This document shows positions 7,135 through 15,687 of a stretch of DNA of 58,083 nt, piece after piece. The first letter of the stretch is position 1. Every line of letters starts with the position of its first letter. The notes under the pieces are model-generated. The model did no database searches, had not been told where the DNA came from, and was given only the letters and a program-made list of their open reading frames with translations. A program made the translations under genes and the position numbers. The stretch comes from Demequina sp. (lineage in GTDB: Bacteria; Actinomycetota; Actinomycetes; Actinomycetales; Demequinaceae), in assembly GCA_030148645.1 (NCBI GenBank), contig JASBTB010000045.1, positions 1 through 58,083 of the forward strand, in the 5' to 3' direction.

Positions 7135-7911
7135 TTACAGCGGGTGCAGGAGGCGGTGGACGAACTGCCGGGTGCGTTCCTCGCGCGGGGCGCGCAGTAC
7201 TTGCGCGGGGGTGCCGTGCTCGAGCACGCGGCCCTGGTCGACGAAGGCCACCTGCTGTGCCACCTCGCGTGCGAACTGTAACTCGTGGGTGACTACCAGC
7301 ATCGTCCAACCCTCGGCTGCCAGGTCGCGCATGAGGGTCAGGACGTCGCCCACGAGTTCGGGGTCCAGCGCGGACGTGGGTTCGTCGAACAGCAGCAGTT
7401 CTGGTCGCAGCGCGAGCGCACGGAGGATCCCCACGCGCTGTTGTTGACCGCCGGACAGCTCGTGCGGGTAGGCGCCCGCCCGGTTCGCCATCCCCACCCG
7501 CTCGAGCAGTGCGAGGGCCTCCTTGTGCACGTGCTCGCGGGGACGGCGTTGAACCACCACGGGACCCTCGACGATGTTCTCCAGCACGCTGCGGTGCGGG
7601 AACAGGTGGTAGTGCTGGAACACCATGGCTGAGCGGTCCCGCAACGCGCGTAGCTCGCGCGGCGCGGGTTGGGCGGAGAAGTCGACGGCCGTGCCAGCGA
7701 TCGCCACACGCCCAGCGTCCGGCACCTCAAGGCCGTTCAGACACCTCAACAGTGTGGTCTTGCCGGAACCGGAGGCTCCAATCACCGCCAGCACCTCGCC
7801 GCGCGCAACACGCAGGTCAACCGAACGCAGCACCTCGATCTCGCCAAAGCGCTTGGAAACGCCCTCGACGGTGAGCAGGGACGATGCGTCGGTGGGGTCA
7901 GTGCGCGACAT
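7135..7911 (-). CDS. Polar amino-acid ABC transporter ATPase
   Basis: A 258-residue ABC ATPase with Walker A GASGSGKTT (45-53), the Q-loop region, the signature LSGGQQQR, Walker B LLLFDEPTSALD and the H-loop (VVTHEL). It powers import by the permease and binding protein encoded upstream. The ATG at 7911 was chosen because GAGAGGAG precedes it; it overlaps the permease end by 14 bases. The longer frame to 7947 lacks support. Sequence type matches the GlnQ/TcyC class of polar amino-acid importers. It is the last gene of a three-gene operon. Confidence 0.93.
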   Translation of the reverse strand: MSRTDPTDASSLLTVEGVSKRFGEIEVLRSVDLRVARGEVLAVIGASGSGKTTLLRCLNGLEVPDAGRVAIAGTAVDFSAQPAPRELRALRDRSAMVFQHYHLFPHRSVLENIVEGPVVVQRRPREHVHKEALALLERVGMANRAGAYPHELSGGQQQRVGILRALALRPELLLFDEPTSALDPELVGDVLTLMRDLAAEGWTMLVVTHELQFAREVAQQVAFVDQGRVLEHGTPAQVLRAPREERTRQFVHRLLHPL

Positions 7912-8566
7912 ACTGGTCCAGTCTCCTCTCAAGGGCGCTCTGCCCACTCGACAGCGCCAGGCACACCACCCAGTACACGATCGCCGCCTCGACGTACAGC
8001 ATCATGAACTCCTGACTGAACGCCGCGATCTGTTGTGCTTCACGGAACAGTTCCGTCACCAGAATGAGGGACGCCAGCGACGTGTCCTTGACCAACGAGA
8101 TGAAGGTGTTCGACAGCGGCGGCACGGCCACCCGGGACGCCTGCGGCAGAATCACCCGGTGTAGCGACGTACGCCGCGACATACCGATCATGTACGCCGC
8201 CTCCCACTGGCCCTTGGGCACGGACAAAATCGCGGCCCGCACCACTTCGGCCGCATAACCGCCCACGTTGAGCGAAAACGCGATGATCGCGCTGGGCCAC
8301 GGATCGATGGTCAGCCCCAGGGACGGCAGCCCGTAGAACACCACGAACAGTTGGACGAGCAGTGGTGTGCCGCGAATCACGGACACGTACAGCCGTGCCA
8401 CGATCGTCAGAGCACGATTTCCGTACAGCCGCATGAGCGCCACCACCACCGCGAACACCATGCCCGCGGCGAAGGAGGCCACAGCCAACGGGATGGTGCC
8501 CCGGATCGCCCCGCCCACGATGGGGCCAAGCGATCCGAGGACCAAATCCCAGTCGATCTCGGTCAC
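7898..8566 (-). CDS. Polar amino-acid ABC transporter permease
   Basis: A 222-residue membrane protein of the HisM/GlnP type with about five helices and the EAA loop that contacts the ATPase (EAAYMIGMSRRTSLHRVILP). A single permease gene is present, so it should act as a homodimer. Its GTG start overlaps the binding-protein stop as GTGA (8563-8566), and its end overlaps the ATPase start. Confidence 0.93.
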   Translation of the reverse strand: MTEIDWDLVLGSLGPIVGGAIRGTIPLAVASFAAGMVFAVVVALMRLYGNRALTIVARLYVSVIRGTPLLVQLFVVFYGLPSLGLTIDPWPSAIIAFSLNVGGYAAEVVRAAILSVPKGQWEAAYMIGMSRRTSLHRVILPQASRVAVPPLSNTFISLVKDTSLASLILVTELFREAQQIAAFSQEFMMLYVEAAIVYWVVCLALSSGQSALERRLDQYVAH

Positions 8567-9384
8567 GAGGCAGGCGCCACCGAGACATCCTCACCAAAGA
8601 ACTCGGCAGAGATCCCCGCAAGAGTGCCGTTTGTCGCCAACGTGGCCAACGCATCGTCCACCGCCGCTGCCAGCGCGTCGCTACCCGCGACGAAGGCGAA
8701 CGCACTACGCGAGACGTCGTCGCTCTCGGCGGCGATCACCAGACCCGTGTCACCGGTCTGCTTTTGGTAGTCCAGGAACGTCAACTTGTCGTTGATGGTG
8801 GCGTCGACGCGCCCCTGCTGGACCAGCGTGGCAGCCTGCGCCCACCCCTCGACCGCCTCAATGTTCGCGCCGGACTGTTCCGCAAGGGCGTACCAGTTGG
8901 AAGTCAGCGACTGTGCGGCCGTCTTGCCGTCGAGATCTGCGAACGAGGAGATGCCCGCGGTGCCGTCCGCCACCACGATCACACCAGTCGAATAGGTGTA
9001 GGGCTGCGAGAACGTGTACGCCGCCTCACGCTCCGGCGTGATGGACACCTGGTTGGCGATCACGTCAAAACGGCCAGCCTCAAGACCCGCGAAGATCGCA
9101 TCCCACTGGGTCTGTTCGAAGCGAACGTCAACCCCCAACTGTTCGGCAACCGCGCGGGCCACCTCGACGTCGTAGCCGGTCAAGTCACCCGAACCATCTT
9201 CGCTGTAACTGAACGGGCGATACGTGCCCTCCGTGCCGACGACCAACTCCCCCGCAGCCTGGACATCCGCAAGGGAGGTGTCCGTCGAGGGCTCCGCGGC
9301 AGGGCCCTCAGCACCGGAGGAACACGCAGTCAGGGCCAGCGAGGCGACGAGCAGCAACACGGCAGGGGCGATGCGGGTGGTCAT
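8563..9384 (-). CDS. Amino-acid (probably cystine) binding lipoprotein
   Basis: A 273-residue family-3 solute-binding protein. It has a lipoprotein signal with lipobox LTAC (Cys21), then the bilobed domain: GTEGTYRPFSY, LTGYDVEVARAVAEQLGV, WDAIFAGLEAGRFDVIANQV, and the SLTSNW and VDATINDKL segments. The pattern of GTEGTYxPF and AQSLTSN resembles cystine-binding proteins of the TcyA/YxeM type more than glutamine- or arginine-binding ones, so cystine is the likeliest ligand (inferred). It is the first gene of the importer operon. Cystine uptake beside a thiol-redox cluster is a plausible functional link but could be coincidence. Confidence 0.9.
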   Translation of the reverse strand: MTTRIAPAVLLLVASLALTACSSGAEGPAAEPSTDTSLADVQAAGELVVGTEGTYRPFSYSEDGSGDLTGYDVEVARAVAEQLGVDVRFEQTQWDAIFAGLEAGRFDVIANQVSITPEREAAYTFSQPYTYSTGVIVVADGTAGISSFADLDGKTAAQSLTSNWYALAEQSGANIEAVEGWAQAATLVQQGRVDATINDKLTFLDYQKQTGDTGLVIAAESDDVSRSAFAFVAGSDALAAAVDDALATLATNGTLAGISAEFFGEDVSVAPAS

Positions 9385-9933
9385 GGTGAATGCCTTTCAT
9401 GGTGGAATGTGGCGCGAACGCCGATTGGTGCATCACCGCAACCAGGTCGCGGTGACGGGGGCCGAAACTCGCCGCAGGAATACCTGGCGGAGAAGAGGCA
9501 TGGCGGCTAAGCCACCGGGCTATTGAGGGTTCCGGTGAAGAACAGAACTCGCGATCAACAACTGAGCGTGGACGCCCCACAACACGACAACACGCCGCAA
9601 CCGTGGGGCGCGGGCATGTGCATCATGGACGTGACGGGCATGCACACGAGAATAGCGCAACCGCGCGCGGAGGCGGACCTCATCCACCGTGGCGAACCGC
9701 TGCACGCTTCCTGACGTGCCGATGCACACGGCGTGGCACAGTCCGAGATAGCCGCCCCGCTACGCTCGATCTGGCATCCGCTCGAACCCAGGAGTCAACC
9801 CGGGGGCATTCCTTTAGCGCATGCTGGCCCGCAGGTGGACGGATGGCTCTCCACGGGGAACCCCCCAGCGAGGCCGCCCCAAGAACGAGCACCCGCTTTG
9901 GGGGGCTGCGCACCGCCCACTACCCTGGGCGCC
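9385..9933. other. Divergent intergenic region with one hairpin
   Basis: 549 bases between the importer operon (leftward) and hisN (rightward). No convincing gene is seen; open frames here lack ribosome sites and recognisable content. A perfect 7-bp inverted repeat TCACCGC/GCGGTGA with a 9-base spacer (9433-9455) lies 49 bases upstream of the binding-protein start and could be an operator or leader hairpin. I do not recognise a known riboswitch. Confidence 0.5.
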
Positions 9934-10743
9934 ATGGCCTACGCCGATGATCTCGCACTCGCCCTCAGCATCGCCGACGAGGTGGACGCACTCACTATCG
10001 CCGGCTCCCAGGGCCACATCGCCATCGATCTCAAGCCGGACGACACCCCCGTCACCGCGATCGACCGCGCCGCCGAGCAGTTGGTCCGCGAACGCCTCGC
10101 CTCCGCGCGACCGGGCGACACCATTGTCGGCGAGGAGTTTGGGGTGACGGCCGGGACGGACGGCGCGCCCGCTCGCGGACGACGCTGGGTGGTCGACCCG
10201 ATCGACGGCACCAAGAACTTTGTGCGGGGTGTGCCCGCCTGGGCCACCCTCATCGGCCTCCTGGAAGGCGACGACGCCGTGGTGGGCGTGGTCAGCGCCC
10301 CCGCCTTGGGCAGGCGGTGGTATGCGTCGCGTGGCGGTGGCGCTTGGGCCGTCACGCGCCTGAGCGGGCTTCCCACGCAGCCGCAACGCCTGGCCGTCTC
10401 CGCTGTGGCCGACCTCGCCGACGCGTCCGTGTCCTATAGTTCGCTCACTGGCTGGGAGGAACATGGGCTGCTTGAGCCGTTCCTGGAACTGACGCGCGCG
10501 ACCCGGCGCACGCGCGCCTTCGGCGACTTCTGGAGCTACATGATGGTGGCAGAAGGCCTGGTAGACGTGGCCTGCGAGCCGGAACTGGCCCTGCACGATA
10601 TGGTCGCCCTGGTGCCCATCGTTGTCGAGGCTGGCGGGCGTTTCACCTCCCTTGCGGGAGTGCCGGGCCCCTTCGGAGGCAACGCGATCGCCACCAACGG
10701 CGCTCTTCACGACGCCGCCATCGCACTTTTGGTCAAGACGTAG
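9934..10743 (+). CDS. hisN: Histidinol-phosphatase, inositol-monophosphatase family
   Basis: A 269-residue enzyme of the Mg-dependent inositol-monophosphatase superfamily with metal-binding motifs GEEF, WVVDPIDGTKNF and the C-terminal LHDMVALVPIVVEAGG. In actinobacteria this subgroup supplies histidinol-phosphate phosphatase, the penultimate enzyme of histidine synthesis. The usual WD of the last motif is HD here. The ATG at 9934 gives the family's normal N-terminus; the frame remains open upstream to 9733 without support. It stands alone, not in a his operon. An inositol-phosphatase or 3',5'-bisphosphate nucleotidase role is a less likely alternative. Confidence 0.8.
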   Translation: MAYADDLALALSIADEVDALTIAGSQGHIAIDLKPDDTPVTAIDRAAEQLVRERLASARPGDTIVGEEFGVTAGTDGAPARGRRWVVDPIDGTKNFVRGVPAWATLIGLLEGDDAVVGVVSAPALGRRWYASRGGGAWAVTRLSGLPTQPQRLAVSAVADLADASVSYSSLTGWEEHGLLEPFLELTRATRRTRAFGDFWSYMMVAEGLVDVACEPELALHDMVALVPIVVEAGGRFTSLAGVPGPFGGNAIATNGALHDAAIALLVKT

Positions 10744-10833
10744 GACACACTTCACACGGCTTTTCCCTCACGTGGCGACGGTAGCGCCGATGGGCCGGGT
10801 GGATACCATCCAAAGGGAGGACCGGTCAGGCCG

Positions 10834-12402
10834 ATGACAGACGTCCTGGTGTGGGTCGCGTACTCGGCGTCGGCGATGACGCTCGCGGCGCTGGGGGTTG
10901 CCGTGGTGCGACGCGGGCGGCTCACCACGGCCGGACTCGCGCTGCTCGCCCTGATCGTGGCGACGTTGGTGTGGCTTGTCGAGGCCGGGTGGGGCCTCGC
11001 CTTCCCACCCGCCGACCGCGCGCCGCTGCTGGCGTGGACGATGGTCGCCGCCGCGCTGGCGGTCGCCGCCATCCGGATTCTTGTCAGGGCGGCGGGCGAC
11101 GCATCGTGGCGGGCGACCCCGCTCACCGTCCTGCCCTACGGTGTGCACCCCGTCGCGGTCGTGATGGTTGCGGTGATCCCGGGGCTACGCGCACTCGTGG
11201 TGGTCGCCAGCGCGGACGGCACCGTGTCCTACGGGCCCGTCTTTTGGGTGCATGCTGTCGTCGCCTACCTGTTGCTGAGCGGCGCGATACTCGAAATGCT
11301 CGGCGCCCGCGACCGCATTCCCTTCCTGGCAAAGTTCCGTCCCGTCACCATGATCGTCGCCTGGGCGCTGCCCCTGGCCATCAACCTGTCGCTTATCTTG
11401 CTGGCGCCCGTCGGCGCTGCAGACATGACCCCCATCGCCCTCACGCTCACCGTCGGCGTCTTGTACCTGACAGTGCTGCGCGGAGGCTTCTCGGACCTCT
11501 CGCCCATCGCCCGCGCGGAGGTATTCGAGCAGCTCGTCGACGCCGTCTTTGTCACCGACACTCGCGGCAACCTCGTGGACACCAACGAGAAGGCGCGCCG
11601 CCTGGCTGGCCTCGACGAGCAACCCGTCCACTCACCGCACATCTCGTTGCAGGAGGCCTGCCCGGCCATCGCTCGGGTCGTGGACACTCCCGGCGAACAC
11701 GACGTCGTCATCGGCGCACAGCCCCTGGTCCTCGACATCGCGATCAGCCACCTCACCGACGAACGCGGAAGACACCTGGGACGCGCCGTCCGCGCCCGAG
11801 ACATCACCCAATCCACCGCGCAGCGCCGGGAACTCGCGCGCATCCACAACGCACTGGCGCGCGAGGCGAGCGCCAATGAACAGTTGCGCGCCGAACTCGC
11901 CGACCAGGCGTTGCGCGACGTGGGCACGGGCCTGCACAACCGCCGCTACGTCATGCAACTGCTTCCCGAACTGGTTGCACGGTGCGAAAGGGACGGCCTT
12001 GCCCTGGCCATCGCGCTGATCGACCTCGATCACTTCAAGGTGGTCAACGACACGTGGGGCCACTCGGTGGGCGACCGCGTGCTGGAGGCAGCCGCGAAGG
12101 CCATGGAGTCGGTCACGCCCCCCGGCATGATCGCCCGATTCGGCGGTGAAGAGTTTATCGCCCTCTGGCCCGGATTGACGGTGCAGGAAGCGGCCGCCCG
12201 GGCCGACGCGATACGCGCGGCGTGCGCCGGGGTCGAAGTACGTACGCGCGAGGGTGTCATCACGGTGACCGCCAGCGCGGGGGTCGCGTCCAGTCCACCC
12301 GGCGACATCGACGCGTATGCCCTCATCGATGCCGCCGACGCGGCGCTGTATCGCGCGAAGGACGCCGACCGCGACCGCACCTGGGTCGCCAGCAGTCACT
12401 AG
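10834..12402 (+). CDS. Membrane diguanylate cyclase, 7TM-PAS-GGDEF
   Basis: 522 residues: an N-terminal seven-helix membrane region (about 1-218) of the type found in some histidine kinases, a PAS-like sensor (about 228-328), a short coiled coil (about 330-362) and a GGDEF domain (about 363-520). The active site reads FGGEEF (437-441), a functional variant, so synthesis of cyclic di-GMP is expected. There is no RxxD inhibitory site at the usual distance upstream (ESVTPP is found), so product inhibition through that site is not expected. No EAL or other cyclic-di-GMP gene is in the window. GGGAGG precedes the ATG. It is a single-gene unit facing DUF6912. Confidence 0.92.
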   Translation: MTDVLVWVAYSASAMTLAALGVAVVRRGRLTTAGLALLALIVATLVWLVEAGWGLAFPPADRAPLLAWTMVAAALAVAAIRILVRAAGDASWRATPLTVLPYGVHPVAVVMVAVIPGLRALVVVASADGTVSYGPVFWVHAVVAYLLLSGAILEMLGARDRIPFLAKFRPVTMIVAWALPLAINLSLILLAPVGAADMTPIALTLTVGVLYLTVLRGGFSDLSPIARAEVFEQLVDAVFVTDTRGNLVDTNEKARRLAGLDEQPVHSPHISLQEACPAIARVVDTPGEHDVVIGAQPLVLDIAISHLTDERGRHLGRAVRARDITQSTAQRRELARIHNALAREASANEQLRAELADQALRDVGTGLHNRRYVMQLLPELVARCERDGLALAIALIDLDHFKVVNDTWGHSVGDRVLEAAAKAMESVTPPGMIARFGGEEFIALWPGLTVQEAAARADAIRAACAGVEVRTREGVITVTASAGVASSPPGDIDAYALIDAADAALYRAKDADRDRTWVASSH

Positions 12403-12409
12403 CGGACGT

Positions 12410-12841
12410 TCAGCGCCCCAGCACCTCTGCCAGGTCGTACCACAGCAGGGTACGCTCCGCGAGCCTGTCGGCAGCGTCGTCGTCACCCCCACGAGCGGCC
12501 TCGGCGTCGGCTGCGGCGTCTTCCTCGTCCACGAACACACACGCTATCGACGCCGGATCCAGTCGGCCCGACACCAGAACCGCGGCCGGATGGGTGACCG
12601 CGTCGAGGACGACGTCGGCGCGGGAGACGTCCGCAGCGATGACGGTGCGCAGGCGCGATCCCGCCTCCAGTGCCGAGGCCATCGCAGCCGTATCGATCGC
12701 GAACTCGACCATCTCGTCCTCATCGAGCGCCGGCATGGCATCCCGCAGCACGTCCGTGACGGCGTACGCCCGTTGCGGCTGCCACCGACCAGACGTCTGG
12801 GCAGCGAGTTCGTCCACCACGGCGGGGAGGTAAACCCTCAT
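12410..12841 (-). CDS. DUF6912-like conserved actinobacterial protein
   Basis: A 143-residue soluble, acidic protein beginning MRVYLPAVVDELAAQ and ending ADRLAERTLLWYDLAEVLG. I recognise the N-terminal pattern as a conserved actinobacterial family (DUF6912) of unknown function. The ATG at 12841 is chosen because conserved sequence starts exactly there; the frame is open upstream to 13081 inside the next gene. It lies 49 bases downstream of the CpaE-like gene on the same strand. Confidence 0.7.
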   Translation of the reverse strand: MRVYLPAVVDELAAQTSGRWQPQRAYAVTDVLRDAMPALDEDEMVEFAIDTAAMASALEAGSRLRTVIAADVSRADVVLDAVTHPAAVLVSGRLDPASIACVFVDEEDAAADAEAARGGDDDAADRLAERTLLWYDLAEVLGR

Positions 12842-12890
12842 GCCCTCAGTGTCACCCGAAACTACCGTGACTACGGGCGCGGCGCGCCCG

Positions 12891-14108
12891 TCACGCCACG
12901 CTGGCAGAGCGAACCGCGCCCTGGCGCGCCGCCACTGCGACTGCCCGGATACTCTTGCGCGCGGCGGATCGCGGGGCGCGCTCCCCCAACGCCTGGCCAG
13001 CCAACGTCGCGGCGTCGCAGGCGCGTGGATCCCACCCGACGGTCCACACGTGCTCCACGGCGCTGTACCGGCGCAAGGCATCGGCCACCGCCTCGCGCGG
13101 TCGCTGCCCCGCGACCGACGGCCTCACCCGATTGACCACCACCAGGCGCGGCGTCGTCTCGACGGGAGCCACCGTGTCAAGGTCCGCGAGCGCATGGACA
13201 AGCCGCTGAATGCCCAGGGGCTCCGCGCTACCCACGGCGACCACCACGTCGGCCGCCGCGAGTGCCGACAGCGTCGCCGCGTTGCGTTGGGGAGCGTGGG
13301 TGTCGTACTGGAGTTCCTCGTCACGCTCGAGCGCGAACCCGCAGTCCACCACGGTCACGGCCGCCTGGGTGCGCAACAACTCCCACACTGGCTCCAAGGC
13401 GGCCGCGGACAGTTCCGTCCACCGGTCGGCGCGCGTGATTCCCGAAAGCACCCGCAGGCCCCGGGCGGCCTGCAGCGCGTGCCGACGCACTGAGTCCTCG
13501 CTGAGCGTGCCGTGCAGCGACGCCCGTGCGAGCGCGGCCACACCGGGAGCCTCATCCAGCAGTCCCAAGGCCTGAGCCACAGCGCCCCCGTAGGTGTCGA
13601 CATCCACGATGAACGTCGGCTCGGTCAGGGCAAGCTCGTAGGCCATGGACACGGCAAGCGTGGTGCGGCCCGGCGCGCCCGTGGGCCCCCAGACCACGAT
13701 GACGATGCCCCGCTGCCCGGCCAGCGTATCGGACACCTCGGGCGTGCGCTCGACACGCACCGCATGCGCCGACGCGCCACTCACGGACGTCACGACCGCG
13801 CCCGCGTCGTCGTCCGCCGTCAGCATCTGCGCGATGCCGAGGGCGCGCAGGCGATCTTCGCCGTCCGGGCTCTTCGGCACACCGACAACGGCCACTCCGG
13901 CCGCCGTGAAGTCGGTCACCACTCCCCTGTGCAGGCGAGGCTGCTCCGACACCAACACCACAGAGCCGATGCCGGCGCGGGCCGCCGCCAACGCCTCGGA
14001 CAGATCGGCACAACGACGGGCCACGCTCAGCCCTGGCGCCGCTCCCACAGCGGCCGCCACCGTGCTTTCGCGCGAGCCGTGCACCGCGATCAGCACCCCG
14101 ATTGTCAT
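12891..14108 (-). CDS. CpaE/MinD-like P-loop protein
   Basis: 405 residues: an N-terminal receiver-like region (about 1-110) lacking a clear phospho-acceptor, then a MinD/ParA-type NTPase domain. The P-loop is GPTGAPGRTT (141-150), with Arg where the deviant Walker A normally has Lys, followed by VVDCGFALE and PRLVVVNRVR. CpaE/TadZ proteins place type IV/Tad pilus machinery in the cell, but no pilus genes are in the window. The ATG start overlaps the stop of the CpaB-like gene as ATGA, so the two are coupled. This pair is known as an orphan in several actinobacteria; its cargo is unknown. Confidence 0.8.
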   Translation of the reverse strand: MTIGVLIAVHGSRESTVAAAVGAAPGLSVARRCADLSEALAAARAGIGSVVLVSEQPRLHRGVVTDFTAAGVAVVGVPKSPDGEDRLRALGIAQMLTADDDAGAVVTSVSGASAHAVRVERTPEVSDTLAGQRGIVIVVWGPTGAPGRTTLAVSMAYELALTEPTFIVDVDTYGGAVAQALGLLDEAPGVAALARASLHGTLSEDSVRRHALQAARGLRVLSGITRADRWTELSAAALEPVWELLRTQAAVTVVDCGFALERDEELQYDTHAPQRNAATLSALAAADVVVAVGSAEPLGIQRLVHALADLDTVAPVETTPRLVVVNRVRPSVAGQRPREAVADALRRYSAVEHVWTVGWDPRACDAATLAGQALGERAPRSAARKSIRAVAVAARQGAVRSASVA

Positions 14109-14725
14109 GCGCCACCACCCGCGAGGCCCACCACGGAGATCTCTCCCTTAGACGCGAGTGCGTCGAGAAACTCCTCGATGTCGCGCTGCGGGACCACCAC
14201 GTACACGGTCTCGACCGAGCCAGTCGAGAAGGACCTCGACTCGTCGTCGACGGACTCCACCACCAGACCGGAAGCCACCAGGGTGGTCTCCGGCTCGTCA
14301 GCATCGGTCCTGGTGAGGTAGACATCCACCATGGAGCCGCGCTGCACCCCCGCGGCAAGCGGCAGGCTCGTGCGCACGGCGATGGGGCGCCCGGTGAAGT
14401 CGTCCTGATCGGCGAGCGCCGCGAGCGGCACGAGTTCCCCGTCGCCCACCACTCGAGTGAGCACCTGCCCCCACGGCTGCTCGCCGGGCATCACGTAGGT
14501 GCCCGCCGGTATTCGCGCCTGGACCACCACCACGTCGTCCCTGGCCAAGACTGTTCCCGGCGTCAACGTGTTCTTCGCGGCGTAATACGGGACCGTCGTG
14601 TCCGACGATCGGACGATGCCGGTCACCGCGGTCACGGAGATCGCGATCAAGAGCAGGCCCACCAACAGGCGCGGATCGCGCCATCCCGGCCGCCTCAGCC
14701 TGCCAGCCACAGGTGTGTCGCTCAT
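14105..14725 (-). CDS. SAF-domain CpaB/RcpC-like protein
   Basis: 206 residues with one N-terminal membrane helix (about 20-40), then an SAF domain (YYAAKNTLTPGTVLARDDVV) and a CpaB-type C-terminal region. CpaB/RcpC proteins support Tad pilus assembly on the outer face of the membrane. The ATG at 14725 is preceded by GAGAGGGGG; the longer frame back to 14842 crosses the divergent promoter region. It is coupled to the CpaE-like gene. The final strand (EISVVGLAGGGA) completes the domain. Confidence 0.8.
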   Translation of the reverse strand: MSDTPVAGRLRRPGWRDPRLLVGLLLIAISVTAVTGIVRSSDTTVPYYAAKNTLTPGTVLARDDVVVVQARIPAGTYVMPGEQPWGQVLTRVVGDGELVPLAALADQDDFTGRPIAVRTSLPLAAGVQRGSMVDVYLTRTDADEPETTLVASGLVVESVDDESRSFSTGSVETVYVVVPQRDIEEFLDALASKGEISVVGLAGGGA

Positions 14726-14832
14726 GGGAGACCCCCTCTCAAGGTGGAACATATCCTGCCGGACGTCGGCTCGACGCGCCACTTCGCTGTGGAAAACCCG
14801 TCGATGCGGGTCTCGGGTGTCACAATGGGGGC

Positions 14833-15048
14833 ATGGCTTCACGGTTCCTCACCCTCGCCGATGTTCAGGAGGTGCTGAACATCTCCTCACCTCAGGCGTA
14901 CTCCCTGGTGCGTTCCGGCGAGTTACCCGCGATTCAGGTGGGAGGACGCGGCCAATGGCGCGTCGAGTCGTCGGAACTCGAGAACTACATTGCCCGCCAG
15001 TACCAGGCCACCCGTGCCAAGGTTCAGGCGCACGGCATGCAGGAGTGA
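14833..15048 (+). CDS. Small helix-turn-helix DNA-binding protein
   Basis: A 71-residue single-domain protein of the excisionase/MerR-like HTH_17 type: FLTLADVQEVLNISSPQAYS, then the wing GELPAIQVGGRGQWRV and a terminal helix. Chromosomal homologues of this exact pattern are widespread in actinobacteria and are not tied to mobile elements; the target is unknown. The ATG at 14833 has GGGGG just before it, and a CACAAT -10-like box abuts it, so the message may be nearly leaderless. It diverges from the CpaB-CpaE pair and could regulate it. Confidence 0.8.
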   Translation: MASRFLTLADVQEVLNISSPQAYSLVRSGELPAIQVGGRGQWRVESSELENYIARQYQATRAKVQAHGMQE

Positions 15049-15056
15049 ACCACCCG

Positions 15057-15569
15057 CTACACCGCTGATCGCACACGCATGATCGCGTCGATCGGCACGG
15101 CCGACATGGCTGCCACCGCGGTGGACACCTCCACGTAGTCCGCGCCCACCACCGCGATGAGTCCGGTCACCTCGCCCGAGCCAAAATCGACGATGACGCG
15201 CACACGATCGCGTGCCAACGCACGCAAGGCATGCCCGATTCCCAGGCGCCGCTCTACCTCGCTGACGGAAGAGGTTCGTGGCGGCAGCCCCGACACCAGC
15301 GCTACGGCCCGCGTCGGCACGAGCGTTTGCAGACCGTTTGCCCCGAGCAGCAGCCACTGCACGGCTGCGTCAACGACGACCCCGTGCACCGCCTCCCCGT
15401 CGCGCAACGTCAAAGCAATCGGCCGACCTCGAGCCGTCAACAAGCGCTCGGCCAACTCGATCGACGCGCGCTCCGCACGGGTGAGGTCGGAGACGTCGGC
15501 TTGAAATTGGGCGTCCTTCACAGCGCTCAGTTGCGCCTCGAGGTCCGCAAAGAGGTCATCCCATCGCAT
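15057..15569 (-). CDS. Conserved actinobacterial protein of unknown function
   Basis: A 170-residue soluble protein starting MRWDDLFADLEAQL, with a helical N-terminal half and a beta-rich C-terminal half (ALTLRDGEAVHGVVVDAAVQ, RVIVDFGSGEVTGLIAVVGA) that looks like an Sm-like or PRC-barrel-like fold. I recognise the opening as a conserved actinobacterial family, but no function is known to me. The ATG at 15569 matches the conserved start; the frame extends to 15614 without support. It converges with the HTH gene, ending 8 bases from it. Confidence 0.7.
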   Translation of the reverse strand: MRWDDLFADLEAQLSAVKDAQFQADVSDLTRAERASIELAERLLTARGRPIALTLRDGEAVHGVVVDAAVQWLLLGANGLQTLVPTRAVALVSGLPPRTSSVSEVERRLGIGHALRALARDRVRVIVDFGSGEVTGLIAVVGADYVEVSTAVAAMSAVPIDAIMRVRSAV

Positions 15570-15687
15570 GGAGCCACCGTAGCGACGTCGTCTATCCACA
15601 GGACCGGTCGACACGCCAACCGCCTTCGTGTATATCTAACAGTGTCAAACAACATCATGCGTGATCATAAGATGCTGAGGAGGACCA

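Noticed and set aside
9385-9580. A leader peptide or SAM/T-box element before the binding-protein gene
   Set aside because: Possible short frames run into the gene without a stop, lack a ribosome site, and no known riboswitch core is present; only the inverted repeat is solid.
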